64,000 bases of DNA from Methylobacterium nodulans ORS 2060 (GTDB lineage: Bacteria > Pseudomonadota > Alphaproteobacteria > Rhizobiales > Beijerinckiaceae). The position numbers and the translations under genes were made by a program. The stretch covers positions 1,700,501 through 1,764,500 of the forward strand of contig NC_011894.1 in NCBI RefSeq assembly GCF_000022085.1, read 5' to 3'. This document shows, in pieces, positions 23,865 to 32,357 of this stretch; the stretch's first letter is position 1, and every line of letters begins with the position of its first letter. The notes below the pieces were generated by a model, which saw only the letters and a list, made by a program, of their open reading frames with translations, searched no databases and had not been told where the DNA came from.

Positions 23865-25220
23865 TCACCCGCGCTTATGCGTCCCCGGGGCCGGCGGCGT
23901 CTCGCCCGGCAGCACGAAGACTTGGCCCGGATAGATCCGGTTCGGGTTGCGGATCTGGGTCTGGTTGGCGCCGAAGATCACCGTGTAGCGCACGCCCCGC
24001 CCATAGGCCCTGCGGCTGATGCTCCAGAGGTTGTCCCCGCGCACCACTGTGGCTGTGCTCACGGCCGACACGAACACCGTGCCGGGGTCCTGCGCCGGAT
24101 CGGGCGTCCGCGCCGCGACGGCGGGCGGGACCGGCTTCGTTGCCGAGGGGGCGATGGTTCCGTCGACGGTCGGTGTCGAGGGAGGTGCCGCGGGAGCCGC
24201 CGATGCCTCACGCAGCACGGGCGGCTCGGCTGGCGTCTTGGCGGAGGCTGTGGGCCGCGGAGGCTTCTGCGCTTCGCCCGGGGCCGGCCGCACGGCTGCC
24301 GTCGCCGACGGGGCATCGAGAGTCGCCGGCACCGCGAACTTGACCTCCGAACGGGTCTTCACCGCGCCGGTGGCCGGATCCACCTGATCGATCCTCACCC
24401 GGTAGTCGCCGGGGCGCACGCCGCGCCCGATCGCGAAGGCGATGCGGCCGTCGGGCCCCGCCTGGCCCGGCGCGATCAGCGTGTCGTTGAGATAGAGCCG
24501 CACGCTGGCCTGCGGTGCGCCCTGGGCGCTCACGAAGAGCTTGCCGCCGGCCTCCGCATCGACGCTCGCGATGCGGATCGGCGTCGTGCCGGGGGGCGCC
24601 GGGGTTTGGGCCGCGACGGCGGGCGCAGCCTTCGGACTCCGCGGGGCAGTGGATGGCTCCACGGCGTCGGGCTGCGAGAGCACCGCCGTCGGCCTGCCTG
24701 GCGCGGTCACGGCGACCAGGGGCCTGCCCGTGCGCTCGGCCGACACCGCCACCACAGCGCTCTCGGGGCCCGCCATGCGGGTGCCGTCCGGAGCGACGCT
24801 GCGCAGGCTGATCTCCTGGCTGCCGGGCGGCAGGGGAGGGGGCAGCAGGACGAACTGGCCCGACGCGTCCGTCTTGGTGCGGGCGAAGACCTCGCCGTTG
24901 CGCAGGAGCTCGACCTCGGTTCCCGGCGCGGCGCGGCCGGCCACGACGCTGTCGCCCCCCGGCTCGACCCGGATCACGTCGAAGCTCGGTGCGCGGGTCC
25001 CTTCGGCCGGCATTGCGGGATTGGGGGGCAGCGCCGCCACCTGCGGAACCGCGGGGGCGGGCTCAGGCGCGGTGGGCTTTGGCGCGACGGTCTGGGACGG
25101 CGCGGGGGGCGGCCCCCGGGATAGGAGACGCGTGCCGCTCGTCACCACGCCGATGAGCACGATGCCGCTTACGAGCCCGACGCCTGCGAGAAGGATGCCC
25201 CGCCGCAACTCCGCCGTCAT
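23865..25220 (-). CDS. LysM-domain envelope protein with Ig-like repeats
   Basis: 451-residue protein anchored by one N-terminal membrane segment (GILLAGVGLVSGIVLIGVV). A long Pro/Ala-rich linker follows. It contains two beta-sandwich-like stretches, near residues 85-165 (GGDSVVAGRAAPGTEVELLR) and 215-300 (GGKLFVSAQGAPQASVRLYL). A single LysM domain closes it: TVVRGDNLWSISRRAYGRG, then YTVIFGANQTQIRNPNRIYP and GQVFVLPG. LysM binds peptidoglycan, so the protein probably tethers the inner membrane to the wall. Alphaproteobacteria often carry one such protein. No partner gene is obvious. Confidence 0.88.
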   Translation of the reverse strand: MTAELRRGILLAGVGLVSGIVLIGVVTSGTRLLSRGPPPAPSQTVAPKPTAPEPAPAVPQVAALPPNPAMPAEGTRAPSFDVIRVEPGGDSVVAGRAAPGTEVELLRNGEVFARTKTDASGQFVLLPPPLPPGSQEISLRSVAPDGTRMAGPESAVVAVSAERTGRPLVAVTAPGRPTAVLSQPDAVEPSTAPRSPKAAPAVAAQTPAPPGTTPIRIASVDAEAGGKLFVSAQGAPQASVRLYLNDTLIAPGQAGPDGRIAFAIGRGVRPGDYRVRIDQVDPATGAVKTRSEVKFAVPATLDAPSATAAVRPAPGEAQKPPRPTASAKTPAEPPVLREASAAPAAPPSTPTVDGTIAPSATKPVPPAVAARTPDPAQDPGTVFVSAVSTATVVRGDNLWSISRRAYGRGVRYTVIFGANQTQIRNPNRIYPGQVFVLPGETPPAPGTHKRG

Positions 25221-25437
25221 GGCGCTTCACTCCTGGTCGCGCCGGCTTCCCGAGCCGGCGCGCGGCCATTCGCCTCCTGGTCGACAACCTTGGTCGATCC
25301 CCGCCATATTATCAGGCATGTCCAGTAGACACCAAGCTGCGGTGCCTCTTGTCCTTGGACCGGATCTTGCGCCGTGCGGACGTCCCGCTCCGGACGGGCC
25401 GGGGACAGGGGACGCAGCGGAACGGCGCGGAGCATTG

Positions 25438-26031
25438 ATGCGGACGGTTTGCGTGTATTGCGGCTCGGGCTTCGGCACCGATCCGGTGTTCCGGGAGGCC
25501 GCGAAGGCCCTCGGCCACTCCCTCGCCGAGGCCGGCATCGGCCTCGTCTATGGTGGCGGCAATGTCGGGCTGATGGGCACGGTGGCGCGGGCCGTGCTCG
25601 ACGGCGGCGGCCATGTCACGGGGATCATCCCGGACTTCCTGAAGTCGCGCGAGCGGATGCTCGACGACGTGCAGGAGACGATCGTCGTGCACGACATGCA
25701 TACCCGCAAGCGGCTGATGTTCGAGCGCTCGGACGCCTTCGTTGCCCTGCCGGGCGGCATCGGCACCCTGGAGGAACTGGTCGAGCAGATGACCTGGGCC
25801 CAGCTCGGCCGGCACACCAAGCCGATCCTGCTCCTGTCCGTGGCGAGCTTCTGGGCGCCGTTCCTGGCGCTCCTCGACCACATGCGGGACACCGGCTTCA
25901 TCCGCGACGGCCTCGATCCCAACTACCTCGTGGCGCAGCGGCCGGAGCAGGTTGTGCCCATGCTCGCCGACGCCGTGCGCCGCCTACCGGCCCGCCCGGA
26001 GGCGGACGCGCTGATCGAGGAGCGGTTCTGA
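25438..26031 (+). CDS. LOG-family protein (cytokinin riboside 5'-monophosphate phosphoribohydrolase)
   Basis: 197-residue LOG / YvdD-type enzyme, which removes ribose 5'-phosphate from N6-modified AMP to release free cytokinin-like bases. The start is VCVYCGSGFGTDP; YGGGNVGLMGTVA and LPGGIGTLEELVEQMTW (the PGGxGTxxE motif) are intact, and the conserved Arg and Lys (MHTRKRLMFERSDAF) lie between them. The ATG at 25438 has GGAG six bases upstream. Plant-associated bacteria commonly carry it; a general nucleotide-salvage role is equally possible. It converges on cysS. Confidence 0.92.
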   Translation: MRTVCVYCGSGFGTDPVFREAAKALGHSLAEAGIGLVYGGGNVGLMGTVARAVLDGGGHVTGIIPDFLKSRERMLDDVQETIVVHDMHTRKRLMFERSDAFVALPGGIGTLEELVEQMTWAQLGRHTKPILLLSVASFWAPFLALLDHMRDTGFIRDGLDPNYLVAQRPEQVVPMLADAVRRLPARPEADALIEERF

Positions 26032-26061
26032 CCAGGCGGCGAGGGGGGCCGAGCGGCCCCC

Positions 26062-27444
26062 TCAGCCTTCGACCGTCCAGGTCGTCGTGCCGTCCTTGTT
26101 GTCCTTCAGGGTGACGCCCATCGCTGCGAGCGCGTCGCGCAGGCGGTCGGACTCGGCCCAGTTCCGGGCCGCCCGGGCCGCCTTGCGCTCCGCGATCAGC
26201 CGTTCCACGGTGGCGACGTCGACGCCTGAGGCCGCCACTGCCGCCTGCGCGCGCGCCGAGCGGGTGGAGCCGAGGAACCCCATCAGCATGGCGCCGGCCT
26301 TGAGGGCGGCCGGATCGTCGAGCCGGTGCAACTCGCCGAGGGCGGATGGCGTGTTGAGGTCGTCGAGGAGCGCGTCGCGCAAGGCCGCCGGGACCTCGGC
26401 GGCCGGGCCGGTATCGCCGACCGTCTCGTACCACCGGTCGATCGTGCGGCTCGCCTCCTCCAGGGCCCGCAGCGTCCAGTCGATCGGCTGGCGGTAGTGG
26501 GTGCGCAGCATCGCCAGCCGCACGACCTCGCCCGGCCAATCCGCCAGCACCTCCCTCAAGGTCACGAAGTTGCCGAGCGACTTCGACATCTTGTCGCCCT
26601 CGACCTGCAGGAAGCCGTTGTGGAGCCAGACATTGGCCATCACGGGCGTGCCGAAGCAGCAGCGCGACTGCGCCACCTCGTTCTCGTGGTGAGGAAAGAC
26701 GAGGTCGATGCCGCCGGCATGGATGTCGAAGGTCTCGCCGAGGTGTTTCCACGACATGGCCGAGCACTCGATATGCCAGCCCGGCCGGCCCGGCGCCGCG
26801 ATCCCGCAGGGCGAGGGCCAGGCGGGCTCGTTCGGCTTCGAGGGCTTCCAGAGCACGAAGTCGAGGGGCGAGCGCTTGTAGGGCGCGACATCGACCCGGG
26901 CGCCCGCCTCCATCTCGTCGAGGGGCCGCTTCGAGAGAGCGCCGTAATCGGGCATCGAGGGCACGTCGAAGAGCACGTGCTCCTCGGCCACGTAGGCGTG
27001 GCCGGCGGCGACCAGCCGCTCGATCATCATGGCCATCTCGCGGATGTGCTCGGTGGCGCGCGGCTCGATGAAGACCGGGCGCTGGCCGGCCCGGTTCACG
27101 TCCTCCGGCATCAGCACGCCGAGCCGGCGCAGATCCGCGTGGAAGGCCGCCAGCGTCTCGTCGGTGAGCGCGCGGATCGAGATCCCGCGCTCGGCCGCGC
27201 GCGCGTTGATCTTGTCATCCACGTCCGTGACGTTGCGGACATAGGTGACGGCGCCCTCGCCGTAGAGGTGGCGCAGCAGGCGGAAGAGCAGGTCGAAGAC
27301 GATGATCGGCCGCCCGTTGCCGATATGGGCCGCGTCGTAGACGGTCGGCCCGCAGGCATACATCCGCACATTGCCCGCATCGATCGGGGCAAACGGCTCC
27401 TTGGCCCGGGTGAGCGTGTTGTAGAGGCGCAACAACGGGGCCAT
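26062..27444 (-). CDS. cysS: cysteinyl-tRNA synthetase
   Basis: 460-residue class I synthetase charging tRNA-Cys. The signature is AAHIGNGRP (residues 38-46, HIGN instead of HIGH) and [11 protein letters not shown]. Zinc ligands are visible: Cys31 ([10 protein letters not shown]), a Cys in [15 protein letters not shown] sequence, and His and Glu in [11 protein letters not shown]. The C-terminal region ends with the anticodon-recognition domain ([20 protein letters not shown] and [19 protein letters not shown]). Length is normal. Confidence 0.97.
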   Translation of the reverse strand: MAPLLRLYNTLTRAKEPFAPIDAGNVRMYACGPTVYDAAHIGNGRPIIVFDLLFRLLRHLYGEGAVTYVRNVTDVDDKINARAAERGISIRALTDETLAAFHADLRRLGVLMPEDVNRAGQRPVFIEPRATEHIREMAMMIERLVAAGHAYVAEEHVLFDVPSMPDYGALSKRPLDEMEAGARVDVAPYKRSPLDFVLWKPSKPNEPAWPSPCGIAAPGRPGWHIECSAMSWKHLGETFDIHAGGIDLVFPHHENEVAQSRCCFGTPVMANVWLHNGFLQVEGDKMSKSLGNFVTLREVLADWPGEVVRLAMLRTHYRQPIDWTLRALEEASRTIDRWYETVGDTGPAAEVPAALRDALLDDLNTPSALGELHRLDDPAALKAGAMLMGFLGSTRSARAQAAVAASGVDVATVERLIAERKAARAARNWAESDRLRDALAAMGVTLKDNKDGTTTWTVEG

Positions 27445-27788
27445 GAAACACCCTTTCGCTCTGGCGGCGCGGCGGCGCTGCCGCGCTGTCCCGCCACGCT
27501 TCTAACGCATTGAGCCGCCGCGGATCCCCTTAGCCTCCCGGCTCCGGAAGGCCGCGGGACGCAGATGACCGTTTCGGCCCGGTGTTGCAACCGCGAGACG
27601 CCGCGGGCGGCGGATCCGGGTTAGCCCAATTCCGCGCGGTTTTCGAGAAGCCGGGAGGCGGGCCGGATCTCCGGGCAAGCCCGTCCCTTCGGGTCCGTTT
27701 CGGGACCGTGCGCCGCCTCCGTTGAGGTTTTGTTTACCGACCCAACCCAGTCTTTGTCCCAAAGCGTTCCGATCCAGAAGGCATTCCC
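27445..27788. other. gene-free interval between cysS and a secreted protein gene
   Basis: 344 bases with divergent promoters. The stretch TTGAGGTTTTGTTTACCGAC near 27722 is AT-richer and is the probable promoter region for the gene at 27789. No RNA gene or repeat was recognised. Confidence 0.4.
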
Positions 27789-28124
27789 ATGCGACGCTCC
27801 CTCGCCGTTTTCGGCATCATCGGCCTCCTCGCGAATGCTGCTCCCGCGCTGGCGGGCGAACCGAGCGGAGCCGCCCTGCCCGGCGTGGAGAAGACCTTCC
27901 TGATCCCATCGAGCGACGGCTACGGCGTGGCCGAATGCCTGAGCACCGGCACCGGCGAGTGCGGCCAGGTGGTCGCCGATGCGTGGTGCGAGTCGCAGGG
28001 CTTCGCCAAGGCGGCCTCCTTCGGCGTCGCCGCGCAGGACGAGTACACGGGCGCCATCGACAATCCGCCCGTGCCCGTCACGCGCCCGGCCGACCGGCCG
28101 ATCCGCATCACCTGCCGGGATTGA
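27789..28124 (+). CDS. small secreted protein with conserved cysteines
   Basis: 111-residue exported protein of unknown function. The signal peptide is MRRSLAVFGIIGLLANAAPA with cleavage near ALAGEP. The mature part has IPSSDGYGVAECL, GECGQVVADAWCESQGFAKA and a final PIRITCRD; its four cysteines could form two disulphides in the periplasm. The DAWCESQGF stretch recalls small secreted proteins seen in methylobacteria and rhizobia. It converges on creA. Confidence 0.75.
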   Translation: MRRSLAVFGIIGLLANAAPALAGEPSGAALPGVEKTFLIPSSDGYGVAECLSTGTGECGQVVADAWCESQGFAKAASFGVAAQDEYTGAIDNPPVPVTRPADRPIRITCRD

Positions 28125-28149
28125 CCGGAACGGACCCCGCTCGCGGCGC

Positions 28150-28671
28150 TCAGCCCTTGAGGAACTCGCCGCATTTCGGCGGCAGTTCCGTCCCCCAGGG
28201 CATCAGCGGCACGGTCGAGGTCGAGTTCTTCGGCGAGCCCTCGATCACCTTGTCGGAATACACCATGTAGACGAGGGTGTTGCGCTTGACGTCGCAGCCC
28301 CGGACGATCTGCATGCTCTTGAAGATCAGCGAGCGGCGCTCGCTGAACACCACCTCACCCTGGGTGAGCTTGCGCTTGAACTGCACGGGCCCGATCTGAC
28401 GGCAGGACAACGAGATGTCCGAGACCTGTTCGGCCAATCCCAGCGAGCCCTTGATGCCGCCCTTCTCCGGCAAGGTGTAGTGGCAGGCAACGCCGGCCAC
28501 GTCCGGATCATCGATTCCATAGACGACGAGCTTGTCGTTCGGGGTGAGCGGGCGCCAGACCGTCGATTTGTCGAAGATGCGGTCGGGCTCCTCCGCGACG
28601 GCCGCCGCGCCGAGACATGCGCTCAGCCCAGCCGCGAGCCCTGCCAGCCTGAGACTCCGCCGCCACACCAT
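28150..28671 (-). CDS. creA: CreA family protein
   Basis: 173-residue periplasmic protein of the CreA family, whose function is unknown even in E. coli. A signal peptide spans about residues 1-26 (LAAGLSACLGAAAVAEEP). Family hallmarks are all there: DDPDVAGVACHY, EQVSDISLSCRQIGPV, VFSERRSLIFKSMQIVRGCD, RNTLVYMVYSDK and VIEGSPKNSTSTVPL. Length is typical. No operon partner. Confidence 0.93.
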   Translation of the reverse strand: MVWRRSLRLAGLAAGLSACLGAAAVAEEPDRIFDKSTVWRPLTPNDKLVVYGIDDPDVAGVACHYTLPEKGGIKGSLGLAEQVSDISLSCRQIGPVQFKRKLTQGEVVFSERRSLIFKSMQIVRGCDVKRNTLVYMVYSDKVIEGSPKNSTSTVPLMPWGTELPPKCGEFLKG

Positions 28672-28831
28672 TCCGCGATCCCCGTGAGAAATTCGTTAAC
28701 GTATGTAGGGAGGCTGTCGCGGAACGGCGAGGGCGGCTAGAACAGCCAAGTCCCGCGGCGCCGATGCGGGACGCCGGCCCGCCGCCCCCACGGCCGGGTC
28801 CGCCCCCCAGTCAGTCCATCGCCGGAACGCC

Positions 28832-29866
28832 ATGACGCTGTCCCGCCTGCTCGCCCGGTGCCTTGCCGGACTCGTCGCCGCGGCCGCCCTCGCCCAGGGC
28901 GCACGGGCGGAGCCGAACCCCGCCGCGTGCCAGCGCTACCGTGCCGAACTCGCCAACCTGCAGCGGGAGGCGAACCGGGGGCAGGTCGAGGAGATCCAGC
29001 GCCTCGTCGCCTACCGCAACTCCATCGGCTGCGAGGGGGGGCGGTTCCTGTTCTTCGACATGCGCCCGCCGCAATGCGCCCAGGTCGAGCAGCGGATCCG
29101 CGCCCTCAACAGCGGCTACGGCGCCGGCAACACCCAGGTGGCGGATGCCCGGCGCGCGCAGCTCGTGGCCGCCGTGAAGGACGCTTGCACGGGCCTGCCG
29201 GCGACGCCGAAGGCCGCGGAGGGCTACGCCCGCGGCGGCGGTCAGGTGATCTGCGTGCGGATGTGCGACGGCGCCTATTTCCCGATGCCGAACCTGCCGG
29301 ACGGCCGCGAGGGCGCCAACGAGATGTGCAAGGCCCTCTGCCCCGGCACGGAGGCCGCCGCCTACTCGATGCCCGCGACCGACAACGGGCTCCAGCAGGC
29401 CGCCGCCATCCAGACCAGGCGCGCCTATGCGGCGCTGCCGAACGCCTTCAAGTTCCAGAAGGCCTTCGTGCCGAACTGCTCCTGCCGGGGCCAGGGCCAG
29501 AGCTGGGCCGAGGCGCTGGTGAAGGCCGAGAGCATGCTGGTGCGCCACAAGGGCGACATCTTCGTCACTCCGGCCCAGGCCGAGGCGCTGTCGCGGCCGA
29601 AGGTCCGCCTCACCCTGGTCGGCCGGGCCGACCGCTCGGCCGCTACCCTCGCGGCCACCGCCGCGGCCCGCAACGGCCTGGAGGAGCCGCCCGGCACCGA
29701 AGCCCCGGTGGCGCCTGCACGTCCGGCCGGGCCCGACGAGAAGCCGCCTGTGCGGATCATCGCGCCGACCATCATTCCGGTCCCGGTGCCAGTGCGCTCC
29801 GAGGGCCCGCAGGCCGCCGCGCCCGTCACCCCGGCGCCCGGTGCGGCGCCGCTGGCGACGCCCTGA
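28832..29866 (+). CDS. DUF2865 secreted protein
   Basis: 344-residue exported protein with a signal peptide (LARCLAGLVAAAALAQGARA). Residues 35-110 contain a coiled, Cys-bearing region (CQRYRAELANLQREANRGQ). The DUF2865 core follows: VICVRMCDGAYFPMPNLPDG, NEMCKALCPGTEAAAYSMP and FVPNCSCRGQGQSWAEAL. The C-terminal 70 residues are Pro/Ala-rich. The Cys-rich core suggests several disulphides, perhaps a peptidoglycan- or envelope-associated protein; function unknown. Confidence 0.88.
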   Translation: MTLSRLLARCLAGLVAAAALAQGARAEPNPAACQRYRAELANLQREANRGQVEEIQRLVAYRNSIGCEGGRFLFFDMRPPQCAQVEQRIRALNSGYGAGNTQVADARRAQLVAAVKDACTGLPATPKAAEGYARGGGQVICVRMCDGAYFPMPNLPDGREGANEMCKALCPGTEAAAYSMPATDNGLQQAAAIQTRRAYAALPNAFKFQKAFVPNCSCRGQGQSWAEALVKAESMLVRHKGDIFVTPAQAEALSRPKVRLTLVGRADRSAATLAATAAARNGLEEPPGTEAPVAPARPAGPDEKPPVRIIAPTIIPVPVPVRSEGPQAAAPVTPAPGAAPLATP

Positions 29867-29928
29867 CTCCGAAGGGCTTTCGACGGCTCCGCTCCGCGCC
29901 GGCTCATGACGGTTTTCGTCCAGTCGGG

Positions 29929-29963
29929 TTCGCCACCGGTTGCGCCGAGCCTGACGGGACGAA
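29929..29963 (+). repeat. short dispersed repeat R3, copy 3
   Basis: GGGTTCGCCACCGGTTGCGC then CGAGCCTGACGGGAC. Same family as 6117-6152, 15529-15565 and 51907-51934. It lies just before the long inverted repeat. Confidence 0.55.
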
Positions 29964-29988
29964 CCCTGAGGCGGCTGCCACGCACTTC

Positions 29989-30246
29989 ATACGGTTTCCG
30001 GTTGATCCGTTCGGAGACAAGAGGGCGCGGGAACCGCGGGATCCCCTCTCCCGTGCGGGAGAGGGGTAGGGGTGAGGGTCCCGGACCGTTCCGCCAGAAT
30101 CACTGAGCGTGGTGCTGGCAGCGGCCCGGTTCAGGCTTCTTGCTGAACCACCTGGGCCCTCACCCCTGCCCCTCTCCCGCACGGGAGAGGGGATCCCGCG
30201 GTTCCCGCGCCCTCTTGTCTCCGAACGGATCAACCGGAAGCCGTAT
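29989..30246. repeat. long inverted repeat, MITE-like element A
   Basis: Arms of about 92 bases (29989-30080 and 30155-30246) are near-perfect reverse complements, beginning ATACGGTTTCCGGTTGATCC and containing GGGATCCCCTCTCCCGTGCG. The 74-base centre includes GTTCAGGCTTCTTGCTGAAC. The core is shared with element B at 33778-33970, but the outer 45 bases of each arm are not. No transposase is encoded. It fills most of the gap between the DUF2865 and CapD-like genes. Confidence 0.88.
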
Positions 30247-30328
30247 CAGTTTCTATCTAGGCGTCCTGCCGGGCCCCGTGATCCGACCTCCGCCGGGCGA
30301 AGCGATCACGCGGATGGCGGATGAGCCG

Positions 30329-32317
30329 TCACGCGCGATCCTCGATCGCCTGCCGCCCGCCCACATGGGCGCGGGAGGCCACCGGCTCGGGCAGGGCCGG
30401 CCTCTGGTGCACCGGCGCCCCCGGGCGCCTCAGGAAGTCCGGCACCGCCTCGCCGAACACCGCTTCCGCCGCGGCGCGGTCGCTCTCCGCCACGGCTGCC
30501 TGCAGGCGGGCGAGCCAGCTTTCGAGCTGCGCCCGGTCGGCGAAGATGGGCTTCGCCGCCATCACGCCCTCGATCCCGTCGAGATTGACCATCGGCTCGT
30601 CGCGGGCGAACAGGATTTCGTTCAGGCGCTCGCCCGGCCGCGCGCCCGTGACGGCGATCTCGATATCGACACCCGGCTCGAAGCCGGCGAGCCGGATCAT
30701 CCGCTCCGCCAGATCGCGGATGCGCACCGGCTGCCCCATCTTGAGCACGTAGACGGCGGCGCGCTGGTCGCCTCCTTGCGGGTCGCGGGCCTCGCGGTCG
30801 GCATGCGAGGCGGCGGTGAGCACGAGATCGGCCGCCTCCCGCACGGTCATGAAGTAGCGCACCATGTCGGGATGCGTGACCGTGACGGGGCCGCCGCGGG
30901 CAATCTGCGCCTTGAACACCGGCACCACCGACCCGACCGAGCCCAGCACGTTGCCGAAGCGCACGGCGACGAGCCGTGCCGGCCCGCCGGCAGCGTCGAG
31001 GGCCTGGGCGTACATCTCGGCGAAGCGCTTGGTGACGCCGAGCTGCGAGACCGGCTCGATCGCCTTGTCGGTCGAGATCATGACGAGCGCCCGGGCGCCC
31101 GCGGCGAGCGCCGCATCGGCGACGTTCACGGAGCCGAAGACGTTGGTCTTGATCCCCTCCGTCCAGTCGCGCTCGAGATAGGGGACCTGCTTGAGGGCCG
31201 CCGCGTGGAAGACCGCGTCCGGCCGGAAGTGGCGCAGCACCGCGAAGAGCCGCTCGCGGTCGCGGATGTCGGCGATCACGCCGGTCACCTCCGCGTCGCT
31301 CTCGGTGAGCGCGGGCCGCGTCAGCACGCCGTGCAGCGCCGGTTCGGAATTCTCCACCACGAGGAGGGCGGAGGCCCCGAAGGCCACCGCGCGGGCGCAG
31401 ATCTCCGAGCCGATCGAGCCGCCGCCGCCCGTGACCACGATGCGCTGGCCGGAAAGGAACCGCTCCAGCCGCGGGCGATCGATCGGCACTGTCGGGCGCA
31501 GCAGCAGGTCCTCGATCTCGAGCGGAGCCAGCTCCGCGTCGCGCAGGCCCTCGCCGAGGGTGGCGACGCGGGCGAGCGGCAGGCCGAGGCGGCGGGCCTG
31601 GGCCAGGAGGGCCTCGGCCTCGGCCTCCGGCGCGAGCGCGCTCGGGGTCGCGACGAGGCGGCGCACCGGCACACCGCGGGCCGCCAGATCCGCCACCACC
31701 GGCTCCAGCTCGCGCAGGCTGCCGAGCACCGGCACCCCGCGCAGCATCTGGCCCCGATCCTCGGCCCGGGGCGAGAGGATGCCCTGCGGCGCGAGCTTCT
31801 TCACCGTGCCGGCCTCGATGGCGCGCAAAACCACCTCGATGTCGTGCCCGCGGCCGAGCAGCAGCGCCGGGGTCGCGGCTGCGCGCGCGAGGTTCTGGCG
31901 CGAGCGGCTGTATTTCAGGTAGCGGAAGGCGAGCCGCGGGCCGCCGAGCAGGAACAGCTGCAGGACGAAGTAGAGGCCGATCGCGATCTTGCCGAAGAAG
32001 TAGATCCCGAACAGGACCGGCGAAACCAGCACGTAGTCGAGAAGCAGGAGCGCCAGCGTCAGCAGCGCGACCGCCCGCACGATGTTGGCGAGGTCGGGCA
32101 GGGAGGCGAAGCGCCACTTCGCGCGGTAGAGGCCGAACTGCCGGTAGACGAGCCCCGCGAAGACCACGAAGGGCGGCAGCAGCTGCGGCAGATGCGCCAG
32201 GCGCTCGGCCAGCAGGGCACCGTCGAAGCGGATCAGGAAGGTGAGGAGGACGGCGAGCACCGTCGCCACGAGGTCGTGGGCGACGATCACCGCGCTCTTG
32301 AGGATCGGTCTGCGCAT
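30329..32317 (-). CDS. membrane-bound nucleoside-diphosphate-sugar epimerase/dehydratase (CapD/WbpM type)
   Basis: 662-residue inner-membrane enzyme of polysaccharide synthesis. About four hydrophobic segments fill residues 8-130 (VIVAHDLVATVLAVLLTFLI first). A small CoA-binding-like fold follows (ATPALLLGRGHDIEVVLRAI). The catalytic SDR domain starts at IVVTGGGGSIGSEICARA near residue 292, with HAAALKQVPYLE, MISTDKAIEPVSQLGVTKRF and VRFGNVLGSVGSVVPVF. The catalytic Tyr of ordinary SDRs is replaced in the GVTKR region, as in the 4,6-dehydratase/5-epimerase subgroup (GATKR). It probably makes a modified UDP-GlcNAc. Capsule export genes lie 12-18 kb away on the same strand. Confidence 0.9.
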   Translation of the reverse strand: MRRPILKSAVIVAHDLVATVLAVLLTFLIRFDGALLAERLAHLPQLLPPFVVFAGLVYRQFGLYRAKWRFASLPDLANIVRAVALLTLALLLLDYVLVSPVLFGIYFFGKIAIGLYFVLQLFLLGGPRLAFRYLKYSRSRQNLARAAATPALLLGRGHDIEVVLRAIEAGTVKKLAPQGILSPRAEDRGQMLRGVPVLGSLRELEPVVADLAARGVPVRRLVATPSALAPEAEAEALLAQARRLGLPLARVATLGEGLRDAELAPLEIEDLLLRPTVPIDRPRLERFLSGQRIVVTGGGGSIGSEICARAVAFGASALLVVENSEPALHGVLTRPALTESDAEVTGVIADIRDRERLFAVLRHFRPDAVFHAAALKQVPYLERDWTEGIKTNVFGSVNVADAALAAGARALVMISTDKAIEPVSQLGVTKRFAEMYAQALDAAGGPARLVAVRFGNVLGSVGSVVPVFKAQIARGGPVTVTHPDMVRYFMTVREAADLVLTAASHADREARDPQGGDQRAAVYVLKMGQPVRIRDLAERMIRLAGFEPGVDIEIAVTGARPGERLNEILFARDEPMVNLDGIEGVMAAKPIFADRAQLESWLARLQAAVAESDRAAAEAVFGEAVPDFLRRPGAPVHQRPALPEPVASRAHVGGRQAIEDRA

Positions 32318-32357
32318 CGGGAAGCCGGCGCGGGTATCGGCCGGGCTCCCCCCGGTG

